DNA of 5,568 bases, from contig CALBSW010000040.1 of NCBI GenBank assembly GCA_937967465.1, positions 1 through 5,568 on the forward strand, given 5' to 3'. The translations under genes were made by a program, and so were the position numbers. Positions 1-5,568 of this stretch are shown piece after piece. The notes under the pieces are model-generated. The model saw nothing but the letters and a program-made list of their open reading frames with translations, was not told where the DNA came from and did not search any database. The first letter of the stretch is position 1. Each line of letters begins with the position of its first letter. Source of the stretch: an uncultured Flavobacteriales bacterium. GTDB lineage: Bacteria; Bacteroidota; Bacteroidia; Flavobacteriales_D; Sanyastnellaceae.

Positions 1-869
1 ACGGTCGGCTTCATCAGCACGTGGCACATGGAGAAGACCTCGCCGCGGATGTTGGTGGTCTTGACGAAGTGGAATCCGTAGTCGGTTTCGAATACCGGGC
101 TGAAGGCACCTTCCGGCGTGGCAAACACCTGGGCTTCCATTTCCGGAACGAATTGGCCCCGGCGGATGTCCTCGTAGCAGCCGCCTTTGTATTTGGAGCC
201 GGGGTCCTCGCTGTGGCGCATGGCGGCGAGGGTGAGGCTGAGCTTCCCGGAAACGACGTCGCCACGGATGCTGTCGAGGGCAGCGCGCGTTTCGAGCTTC
301 TGGGCTTCGGTGAGCTCCGGTTCAATGAGCAGCCGGCTGTAGCGCAGCTCTTCGGGAATGAGGGGCAGGCTGTCGGTGGGAATGCCGGCGTAGTGGTCGG
401 CAATGTCACGCGGGGTGGCGCGGACCTGGCCTTCGATTTCGGCCTGCATGCGGTCGGCCATGAGCTGCTCGCGCATGGGCTCGCGGAATTCGGCCTTCCA
501 AGCGGCCACCGTCTTGCCGTACTCGGCCTCGAACGCCTCGACGCTGCCGAACATGCGGATGTAGTACTCGAGGCGGCGGTCGATTTGGGCGGTCACCTCC
601 CCGTCGTCGACCACGATGGAGTCGAGGCGGGCCTGGTGCAGCAGCAGCTTTTGCAGCATCAACTGCTCTACGACCGGGCAGACGTCGCCGACCGGCATGC
701 CCGAGGCCTCCATCTGGAAGATCTGGGCGTCGATGTCGCTCTGGAGCACGATTTCATTGCCGACGACCGCGACGATGCGCTCGAGTTGCTGCAGGTCAGG
801 CTGCTCCTGGGCATGGCCGAGGAGGGCGGTGAACACCGTGCAGAGGAGGACAAAGGGGCGTGCGTTCAT
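1..869 (-). CDS. surA: SurA-type periplasmic chaperone / peptidyl-prolyl isomerase, C-terminus cut by window edge
   Basis: This is a periplasmic chaperone that would carry unfolded outer-membrane proteins to the BAM machinery. The reading frame is open from ATG at 869 to the window edge, giving 289 residues and no stop. Residues 1-20 form a signal peptide ending GHA before Q21. Residues 30-47 (ERIVAVVGNEIVLQSDID) are the hallmark start of the SurA N-terminal domain, and EQLMLQKLLLHQARLDSI follows near residue 68. One parvulin (PpiC) domain covers about 173-272, with LRYSRLLIEPE at its start, HSEDPGS, GG at 229-230, RGQFVPEME and GFHF at 265-268. The usual GGDLGW is replaced by GGCYED. MCHVLMKPT at 281-289 looks like the start of a second parvulin domain. 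Bacteroidota SurA proteins are typically about 450 residues, so roughly 160 are missing. The start overlaps the preceding gene's stop by four bases (ATGA), which suggests translational coupling. SurA is a firm call; isomerase activity is unproven. Confidence 0.9.
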   Translation of the reverse strand, partial: MNARPFVLLCTVFTALLGHAQEQPDLQQLERIVAVVGNEIVLQSDIDAQIFQMEASGMPVGDVCPVVEQLMLQKLLLHQARLDSIVVDDGEVTAQIDRRLEYYIRMFGSVEAFEAEYGKTVAAWKAEFREPMREQLMADRMQAEIEGQVRATPRDIADHYAGIPTDSLPLIPEELRYSRLLIEPELTEAQKLETRAALDSIRGDVVSGKLSLTLAAMRHSEDPGSKYKGGCYEDIRRGQFVPEMEAQVFATPEGAFSPVFETDYGFHFVKTTNIRGEVFSMCHVLMKPT

Positions 870-1774
870 GGGGTGTCGTCGGGGGAGGCCTTGGTCAGGG
901 CCGCTTCCGCCCAGGCGGCGTCGACGGCTTGCTGGCGCATGGTGGCCAAGGTACGGTTGCGGCGGCGGTGGAGAATGAGTTCGCTCACCCGGTCGGCCAC
1001 CCGCTCGACAGGGGTGACATCGCCGGCGTCGAGTCGGTCGGTGATGAGCAGGAGGGCGCGTTGGTCGGCCGGCCGTCCGGCAGCCGTGTCGGCGGGCCAA
1101 GTGATTTTGCTGACGCGCCGGGCATTTTGCAGCCGGGCCGTTTTGCGCGGGTCGAGCGGCACGACGGCGCCCAATTCCTCCCAGCTCCACCAACGCTCGG
1201 CATCCAAGTCAAACGGGAGGCCCGCATCGCTGCAGCGGCTGCTCAGGACGGACAGCAATTCCGGGTCGTCCGAGGCGAGTTGCTTGGTCCAGTCCCGAAG
1301 GTCGCGCGGGAACTCGGTGTCGTCGGGGAAAACCATCCACCGCGCCCGGAAGAGGGGTTCCTCGAGGCGGAAGAGGTCGGGCTGTTCGTCGAGGAAGGCC
1401 TCCAGTTCAGCCACCGTCACCACGGTGTCCAGGTTGTCTCGCAGGTAGCGGTCCTCGTAAGCGTGGATGTACAAGGCTTCCCGGTATCGGCGCACTTCGC
1501 GCTCGACGTCGCGCTCGGTCTCCGGCAATGCGGTCTCGGCCAGGTGAACCACCGTGCGGCGCTGTTGCCAATCGGCGATGAGCCTGTCGGCCCAGACGGC
1601 GCTGTCGGCGACGGAGAGGCGGGTCGGCATCTCCGCCAACAGGTCGCCCACCGTCAGGGTTTCCCCATAGGCGGTGGCCACGATGGCGGCGGCGGGATCC
1701 ACCGGTTCAGGGTCCTTGCATCCGGTGAAGAGGGCGAGGCCCCAAGCGGACAGGAAAAGGGCCGCCGGACGCAT
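866..1774 (-). CDS. SurA/PpiC-like lipoprotein lacking an obvious isomerase core
   Basis: This 302-residue lipoprotein probably acts as a periplasmic or membrane-anchored chaperone. The signal peptide ends in a lipobox (LFTGC) with the acylated cysteine at residue 19. The mature end starts CKDPEPVD and is acidic. Residues 31-130 resemble the SurA N-terminal helical domain of Bacteroidota lipoproteins annotated as peptidyl-prolyl isomerases: VATAYGETLTVGDLL, then DSAVWADRLIADW, then a helical stretch with REVRRYREALYIHAYEDRYLRDNLDT. The later part (about 131-302) contains FRLEEPLFRARWMVF but no GGDLGW-like or FGYHI-like parvulin motif that I can see, so catalysis is doubtful. I chose ATG at 1774 over the in-frame TTG at 1777 because it gives TGATG overlap with the upstream stop. 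The gene lies between two clear parvulin genes and overlaps both. The family call rests on pattern memory plus context; the function is inferred. Confidence 0.75.
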   Translation of the reverse strand: MRPAALFLSAWGLALFTGCKDPEPVDPAAAIVATAYGETLTVGDLLAEMPTRLSVADSAVWADRLIADWQQRRTVVHLAETALPETERDVEREVRRYREALYIHAYEDRYLRDNLDTVVTVAELEAFLDEQPDLFRLEEPLFRARWMVFPDDTEFPRDLRDWTKQLASDDPELLSVLSSRCSDAGLPFDLDAERWWSWEELGAVVPLDPRKTARLQNARRVSKITWPADTAAGRPADQRALLLITDRLDAGDVTPVERVADRVSELILHRRRNRTLATMRQQAVDAAWAEAALTKASPDDTP

Positions 1775-3732
1775 CAACGGATGGCGTGCAGGACCTCGGT
1801 GTTGACTTCGTAGTCGTAGCGGGCGCGCAGCTCGGCAATCCAGCTCTTCTCGAGGAAGTCCTGGTAGTCGGCGATGACTTTGCCCCGCGCTTCATCGAGG
1901 GTCTTGCCAGTCGGCGGCAACACCTCCACGATCTGAACGAAGCGGAGCTGGCCGTCGACTTCCTCCACGGCGGTGATGCCGGGCTCACCATTCAACTCTG
2001 CCAGGGCGGCATCGTACACGGGGTTGAGGCCTTCTTCGAGGCGGCGCTCTTCCACGGTGATGCTCAGTGGGTTCTCGGACACCATCTCCCGACGCTCGGT
2101 CTCCACATCGCCACCGGCTTCCGCCACGGCAAGGATGCGGTCGGCAGCGGCTTGGTCCGCACAGCGGAAAATGCGGCCGTCGATGCGGGTTTTCCAGGCG
2201 TACTCAGCTTCGTGTTCAGTCCAGTATTCCTGCAATCCAGTGGTGTCCCGGACGGCGCGGCTCCACACCTTGCGGTCGGTCAATTCGAAGAGGAGAATGC
2301 CGTCGTGGTATTCCTCCATCAGCAGCCGGAAGTCGTTGTGCTTGCCTTCGAGGCGGGCGTCTTCGTAGGCGATCACGGCATCGTCGGCAAACTGGTCGAG
2401 GGCCTCGCGCAACAGGCTTTCTGCATCGCGGCCGGTCACGTCGATGCGCGTGCGCTTGCTGTCCACGAACTCGATGAATTCGCGAACGGTGGTTTTCTCT
2501 TTGCCAATGGTGAGGATGGGCTTCTTGGCGAGTCCTTTCTTGACCACGATGGGCTGGAGCATGCTGTCCACGACGGTGGCCTCGATGACTTGGCCCAGCC
2601 GCTTTTCGTCGATGGAGAATCCGTACTCCGCTTTGCGCTTCTCGATGAAGCTCTTGCGGACTTGTTCGGAGCGGCTGTCGCGCTGCAGGCGCTTTTCGAG
2701 GTCGCGCTTCGACTCGTCGAAAGTGGGTGGCGCTTGGTACTCGAGGCGCTGGATGAGGTGCCAGCCGTATTGGGTTTCGACGGGGTTGGAAATGGCGCCG
2801 TCGGTGGTCAATGCAAAGGCCGCTTCCTCAAACGGCTCGACCATGCGGCCGGTTCCGAATTGCGGCAGTTCGCCGCCTTTGGTGCGGGAGCTCTGGTCGT
2901 CGCTGTGTTGGCGGGCCAGTTCGGCGAAGTTGGCGCCCGACGCCAACTCGGCGGCGAGGGCGTCGATCTTGGACTTGGCCTCCTCGGCGCCGCCCTTGTT
3001 GTTGTCGGGGCGGATCATGATGTGGGCCACGCGAACCTCACCACGGGCAGCGCGGCGGCCGGTGACCTCGATGATGTGGTATCCGAAGCGGGTGCGGATG
3101 GGCCCGATGAGGTCTCCCACGCTGGCCTTGTAGCAAGCGTCTTCGAAGGAGTGGACCATCATGAAGGCGCTGAACCAGCCGAGGTCGCCACCGTTGTCCT
3201 TGACGCTCGGGTCGTCACTGCCTCCCCGCGACCGGGCGATGGCGGCGAAGTCTTCCCCGGCAGCGATGCGCTCCTTCAGCGCGAGGGCTTTGTTCCACGC
3301 GGCGAGGGTGTCCATGGGCGTGGCTTCCGCGCTGAGGCGGACGAGCAGGTGAGAGGCGCGCACCTCTTCCAGGGTGCGGTCGTACGCTTCTTGCACCAAG
3401 GCGTCGAGCAGCTCGTTGTCGACGAGGTAGGGGCGGGCGAGCTGGGTGCGGTATCCGGCCAGCTCGGACACGAAGGACGTGGCGGTGTCCATGCCGAGGT
3501 CTTCGGCAGCCTTCACCTTGAGTTTGAAGTCAATGAAGAGCTCCATGTACGCATCGAGCGCTTCGGGCGTCACGACGCTGTCGCGGTTGTTCTTCTTGAA
3601 GATGTGGGCGAAGTCGTCGGCGCTCACAGCTTCTCCGGCGACGGTGACCACGGTCTGGGCGTGGGCGAGGGGCAGGAAGGCGGCCAGGGCAAGGAGGCCC
3701 AAGGCATGGCGGAACACAGAGGAGAGGGACAT
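1774..3732 (-). CDS. Periplasmic peptidyl-prolyl isomerase with two parvulin (PpiC) domains
   Basis: This 652-residue exported foldase would catalyse prolyl cis-trans isomerisation and chaperone envelope proteins. The start ATG at 3732 gives the signal peptide MSLSSVFRHALGLLALAAFLPLAHA, cleaved before Q26. ATG at 3741 (three residues longer) is also possible; the farther in-frame ATG at 3783 would put an unlikely leader in front. Residues 29-122 form a helical SurA-like N-terminal region (VTVAGEAVSADDF). Parvulin domain 1 spans about 123-223 (ASHLLVRL, NGGDLGW, FGYHIIEV). Domain 2 spans about 232-330 (VAHIMIRP, KGGELPQFGTGRMVEPFEEAAF, YGWHLIQ). Both are well conserved. Residues 331-652 have no named domain that I recognise, but FRLLMEEYHDGILLFEL with VWSRAVRDTTGLQEYW (about 468-503) is typical of long Bacteroidota isomerases. 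It is the first gene of the three-gene chaperone run and its stop overlaps the next start (TGATG). A PpiD or SurA paralogue label would be arbitrary, so no symbol is given. Confidence 0.9.
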   Translation of the reverse strand: MSLSSVFRHALGLLALAAFLPLAHAQTVVTVAGEAVSADDFAHIFKKNNRDSVVTPEALDAYMELFIDFKLKVKAAEDLGMDTATSFVSELAGYRTQLARPYLVDNELLDALVQEAYDRTLEEVRASHLLVRLSAEATPMDTLAAWNKALALKERIAAGEDFAAIARSRGGSDDPSVKDNGGDLGWFSAFMMVHSFEDACYKASVGDLIGPIRTRFGYHIIEVTGRRAARGEVRVAHIMIRPDNNKGGAEEAKSKIDALAAELASGANFAELARQHSDDQSSRTKGGELPQFGTGRMVEPFEEAAFALTTDGAISNPVETQYGWHLIQRLEYQAPPTFDESKRDLEKRLQRDSRSEQVRKSFIEKRKAEYGFSIDEKRLGQVIEATVVDSMLQPIVVKKGLAKKPILTIGKEKTTVREFIEFVDSKRTRIDVTGRDAESLLREALDQFADDAVIAYEDARLEGKHNDFRLLMEEYHDGILLFELTDRKVWSRAVRDTTGLQEYWTEHEAEYAWKTRIDGRIFRCADQAAADRILAVAEAGGDVETERREMVSENPLSITVEERRLEEGLNPVYDAALAELNGEPGITAVEEVDGQLRFVQIVEVLPPTGKTLDEARGKVIADYQDFLEKSWIAELRARYDYEVNTEVLHAIR

Positions 3733-3758
3733 GTGGCTCATCGTGGCGAATGGATGGC

Positions 3759-3766
3759 CGAATTTA
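3759..3766 (-). promoter_or_regulatory. Weak -7-like box upstream of the isomerase operon
   Basis: The minus strand reads TAAATTCG, one mismatch from TAnnTTTG, 17 bases before ATG 3741 and 26 before ATG 3732. No TTTG-like -33 element is present upstream. The spacer is otherwise GC-rich. If it is used, the two chaperone start candidates would have leaders of roughly 15 to 25 bases. Read-through from the upstream gene is the alternative. Confidence 0.2.
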
Positions 3767-3798
3767 GCCCGCCACATGCCCATGGACCACGTCCGAGG

Positions 3799-3812
3799 GG
3801 CCCGGATGGGCC
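3799..3812 (-). other. Weak GC hairpin after the DUF6089 stop codon
   Basis: Just past the TAA stop (3819-3817) the minus strand has GGCCC-ATCC-GGGCC, a perfect 5-bp stem with a four-base loop. No T-run follows on the transcribed strand, so it is not a convincing intrinsic terminator. It might slow or partly attenuate read-through from the outer-membrane protein gene into the chaperone genes, or be chance in GC-rich DNA. Confidence 0.25.
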
Positions 3813-3816
3813 GTCT

Positions 3817-4821
3817 TTATCGTTTGTTTTCCACCCTGGGCCCGCGGAAGCGCTGGCGGTGGAATGCGCTCACCGGTGTTGGGGAGAGCGATTTGGCCAC
3901 GGTTACCCCGAACGTCCAGTAGTGGTCGCGGGTGTTGGCATTGCCCCGGATGGCCTGACTGCCCGCGTCCACGCCGGGCATGTATTGGTAGTTGTTCAAG
4001 GAAGGCGTGCCTTCTTCGGTGGGCAAGTCGTCGGGGTTGGCCTGGCTGCTCAAGCCAAAAGCGAGGGCCGACACCGACAGGTTGTCGACGTACCGGCTGT
4101 GGATGTCATCGAGCCGGTCGGTGCGGGTCATCCGCCACAGTGCGCTGACCGTCACGTGCCAAGGCGTTCCCATTCCGGACCCCATGCTGCACGTCCAGGC
4201 GAAGCCGATGGGGGCAGTCAACACGGTCTTGGCGTAGTCCACCCCTTCGGTCTGGACGCTGCGCAAGTCATGCCATTCACCGGGGGTGATGAATCCGCTG
4301 GTGACCAGGTCGTCGAACATGAGGTTCTGTCGGTCCACTTGGGCCTCGGGAGCGTGGTGAAGCAGGGCGACACCGCCTTGCAACTTGAGCTGGTGGCTCA
4401 TGCTCAACATGCCGGCTGAGCGGCTGAACCGGAGCACGGCCACATCCGCTGTCGCGGCCAATTCGGTCATGCGGTTGCGGAAGTGGAGGTTGCGCCCCGC
4501 GGCCACCACGTTGTTGGACAGGCTGTCGGCGCCTTGGATGCGGATGCGGCGGAGATCGAGGTTCCACCCCAGGCGCTTGCCGCGCTGCTGGCCCCGGAAA
4601 TGGAGGCCCAAGCCCGCTTGGACGCAATCCCACTGCGTGTCGGTCAATGCACCGAGGTCGCCTTTGTTGCCGATGTCACCGCTGTAGCCGGAGACATGCG
4701 TCGACACACCGGCTTCCCATTGCCAGTGCTGTGGCATGCGGAACTGGGCGTCGAGCTGGAGCGGACCGCAGAGGGTCCAGACGGTCAAGACCGCCATCAA
4801 GTGGGCGCGTGACAAATCCAT
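3817..4821 (-). CDS. DUF6089-type outer-membrane beta-barrel protein, complete copy
   Basis: This is a 334-residue probable outer-membrane barrel of unknown function. The ATG at 4821 gives the signal peptide MDLSRAHLMAVLTVWTLCGPLQLDA, cleaved before Q26. An in-frame TTG at 4833 lies inside the promoter box, so I reject it. Motifs fitting DUF6089 are GVSTHVSGYSGDIGN near 39-52, RRIRIQGADSLSNN near 92-105, HAPEAQVD at 156-163, TPGEWHDLRSVQTEGVDY at 179-196, RMTRTDRLDDIHSRYVD near 230-246 and IRGN near 291-294. Alternating polar and hydrophobic stretches fit beta strands. The last strand candidate is HYWTFGVTVAKSL, followed by a basic tail (HRQRFRGPRVENKR). It is paralogous to the truncated gene 57 bases upstream. 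The chaperone genes follow 84 bases downstream, so this protein could be one of their clients, though that is context only. Family assignment is by remembered motifs; the cargo or role is not known. Confidence 0.75.
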   Translation of the reverse strand: MDLSRAHLMAVLTVWTLCGPLQLDAQFRMPQHWQWEAGVSTHVSGYSGDIGNKGDLGALTDTQWDCVQAGLGLHFRGQQRGKRLGWNLDLRRIRIQGADSLSNNVVAAGRNLHFRNRMTELAATADVAVLRFSRSAGMLSMSHQLKLQGGVALLHHAPEAQVDRQNLMFDDLVTSGFITPGEWHDLRSVQTEGVDYAKTVLTAPIGFAWTCSMGSGMGTPWHVTVSALWRMTRTDRLDDIHSRYVDNLSVSALAFGLSSQANPDDLPTEEGTPSLNNYQYMPGVDAGSQAIRGNANTRDHYWTFGVTVAKSLSPTPVSAFHRQRFRGPRVENKR

Positions 4822-4830
4822 TGGTTGCCA

Positions 4831-4838
4831 CAAATATA
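4831..4838 (-). promoter_or_regulatory. Bacteroidota -7 promoter box (TAnnTTTG) for the complete DUF6089 gene
   Basis: The minus strand reads TATATTTG, a full match to the Bacteroidota -7 consensus TAnnTTTG. It sits in an AT-rich island within a GC-rich region. Only nine bases separate it from the ATG at 4821, so the transcript would have a very short leader of roughly six bases. The -33 region has only TTTTC and no TTTG, so the match there is poor. No Shine-Dalgarno sequence is visible, which is normal for this phylum. Confidence 0.5.
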
Positions 4839-4867
4839 CGACGAAACTTATAATTTCATCGACGAAA
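4839..4867. repeat. 8-bp direct repeat in the promoter spacer
   Basis: The plus-strand octamer CGACGAAA occurs at 4839-4846 and again at 4860-4867, 21 bases apart start to start, which is two helical turns. Both copies lie just upstream of the TATATTTG box. They could be a binding site for a regulator or a chance repeat; the length is too short to decide. Confidence 0.3.
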
Positions 4868-4878
4868 ACAGCCCCGAA

Positions 4879-5520
4879 TCAGAATCGGGTCCGTGTATTG
4901 CGCCGGAAGAGGCCGCTGCGGCGCTTGTTGCCATACCGGCTGCGGGTGCGGTTGAAGCCGCCATTGCCGCGCTCCAACACCTTGCCGAAGGACACCACGA
5001 AAGTGCCGTACGCATCGTTGTTGACCGGATTGCCGCGGATGACGGGAATGTCTTCTCCGATGTAGCTGTGCGCCGTCATGCTGCCCGCTTCCGGCCCGAT
5101 CTCGTCAAGCAGGTCCTCGTTGGATTGAGCGGACAAGGCCGCGCCGAGGGCGGACATGGCGGTGGGGTCGCTGTAGAAGGAGGAGACGTCGTCGAGGTAA
5201 TCGGTGCTGGTCATGCGGAAGCCCAATTCCAGGCCGAGGTACCAGTCGGGTGCACCGCCGCGCTTTTGGCCGGTGATCACCGCCGAGATCCCGAAGGGCA
5301 GGGTGGTCAGGCTCAATTCGTCGCTGTAGTCCACGCCTTCCGTCTGGAGCTCGGGCAGGCTGTGCCATTCGCCCGGCGAGGTCAGCCCCCGCTCCACCAG
5401 ACTCGTGTAGGCGGGATTGTCGAGATCGACCTGTGCTTCCGGATTGTGCTGGAGTTGTGCCAATCCCACAAAGGCGCGGACGGTCATCATGGCCCGGCGT
5501 TGGCGGCCCCAGACCAAGGG
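4879..5520 (-). CDS. DUF6089-type outer-membrane protein, N-terminus missing at contig end
   Basis: These 213 residues are the C-terminal part of a second DUF6089-type barrel, ending at TGA (4881-4879). The frame stays open into the adapter at 5521, so the true start lies off the contig. The TTG at 5517 and the ATGs near 5490 are internal codons. Aligning HNPEAQVD here with HAPEAQVD in the downstream paralogue shows that about 130 residues, including the signal peptide, are absent. Shared blocks are SPGEWHSLPELQTEGVDYS, PFGISAV, GFRMTSTDYLDDVSSFYSD, MSALGAALSAQSNED and IRGNPVNNDAYGTFVVSFGK. TDYLDDVS fits the family better than the paralogue's TDRLDDIH. After the last strand candidate comes a strongly basic tail of about 27 residues (RTRSRYGNKRRSGLFRRNTR), ending in Phe. 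It probably shares an ancestral duplication with its neighbour. Function is unknown. Confidence 0.75.
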   Translation of the reverse strand, partial: PLVWGRQRRAMMTVRAFVGLAQLQHNPEAQVDLDNPAYTSLVERGLTSPGEWHSLPELQTEGVDYSDELSLTTLPFGISAVITGQKRGGAPDWYLGLELGFRMTSTDYLDDVSSFYSDPTAMSALGAALSAQSNEDLLDEIGPEAGSMTAHSYIGEDIPVIRGNPVNNDAYGTFVVSFGKVLERGNGGFNRTRSRYGNKRRSGLFRRNTRTRF

Positions 5521-5568
5521 AGATCGGAAGAGCGTCGTGTAGGGAAAGAGTGTAGATCTCGGTGGTCG
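5521..5568. other. Illumina TruSeq adapter read-through at contig end (artefact)
   Basis: The last 48 bases match, as I remember it, the reverse complement of the Illumina TruSeq universal adapter. They begin AGATCGGAAGAGCGTCGTGT and continue through GGGAAAGAGTGTAGATCTCGGTGGTCG. The last genomic base is therefore 5520. On the minus strand these 16 codons are in frame with the neighbouring gene and translate to a peptide containing STLFPYTTLFRS, a known adapter-derived contaminant string. This stretch should be trimmed and not annotated as biology. Confidence 0.98.

Noticed and set aside
21..1448. A 475-codon open frame on the plus strand, antisense to surA and the lipoprotein gene.
   Set aside because: It is the shadow of two genes supported by signal peptides, family motifs and stop/start overlaps. 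The product shows no motif of its own and degrades into an Arg/Ser-rich tail.
860..1813. A 317-codon open frame on the plus strand opposite the lipoprotein gene.
   Set aside because: It mirrors almost exactly the extent of the minus-strand gene, has low-complexity Gly/Val/Arg composition and no recognisable domain.
3733..3783. An N-terminal extension of the isomerase from ATG at 3783.
   Set aside because: It would place 17 residues (MGMWRAKFGHPFATMSH) in front of a textbook signal peptide. Starts at 3732 or 3741 fit secretion better.
3799..3819. An intrinsic terminator between the outer-membrane protein gene and the chaperone genes.
   Set aside because: The stem is only 5 bp and no T-run follows on the minus strand, so it is listed only as a weak hairpin.
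1786..4419. An 877-codon open frame on the plus strand, antisense to the isomerase and the outer-membrane protein gene.
   Set aside because: It runs across two well-supported genes and the spacer between them. Its product is rich in Gly, Val, Ala, Asp and His with no recognisable domain or signal peptide. Long antisense open frames are expected opposite GC-rich genes.
1..5520. CRISPR array, tRNA or rRNA gene, insertion sequence, or defence/toxin system.
   Set aside because: I saw no regularly spaced repeats, no RNA-like folds, no terminal inverted repeats and no transposase or defence motifs. Five genes and two short spacers account for the whole region.
5521..5568. A conserved N-terminal peptide or regulatory region of the truncated gene.
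   Set aside because: The bases match the Illumina adapter, so any protein or promoter signal there is artificial.

Overview
The window is a single-strand block from a Bacteroidota genome, probably a high-GC relative of the Flavobacteriales. All five genes read on the minus strand. The evidence is threefold: two proteins look like the Bacteroidota outer-membrane family DUF6089, the cluster of three SurA/PpiC-type genes matches an arrangement I know from that phylum, and there is a TAnnTTTG-type promoter box. Base composition is around 60% GC by eye, high for the phylum. The genus cannot be fixed from this sequence.

In the direction of transcription (high to low coordinates): 5521-5568 is Illumina sequencing adapter, not genome. 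4879-5520 is the C-terminal part of a DUF6089-type outer-membrane protein, cut by the contig end. 4822-4878 is a short AT-rich spacer with a promoter candidate. 3817-4821 is a complete second DUF6089-type protein, a paralogue of the first. 3733-3816 is a short spacer with a weak hairpin and a weak promoter candidate. Then come three genes packed without gaps: a two-domain periplasmic peptidyl-prolyl isomerase (1774-3732), a SurA/PpiC-like lipoprotein (866-1774), and SurA itself (1-869, cut at its C-terminus by the window edge). The last three share stop/start overlaps (TGATG and ATGA) and are very likely one transcript.

Together this is an envelope-biogenesis locus. SurA-type chaperones escort unfolded beta-barrel proteins across the periplasm, and the two upstream genes encode likely beta-barrel proteins that could be clients. 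That chaperone-client link is inferred from adjacency only. I see no RNA genes, CRISPR array, insertion sequence or defence system, and no gene-free stretch over 300 bases. I found no clearly undescribed system. The observations most worth checking are the adapter joined in frame to a coding region, the tandem divergent DUF6089 paralogues with Arg-rich tails, and the middle chaperone gene that seems to lack a recognisable isomerase core.
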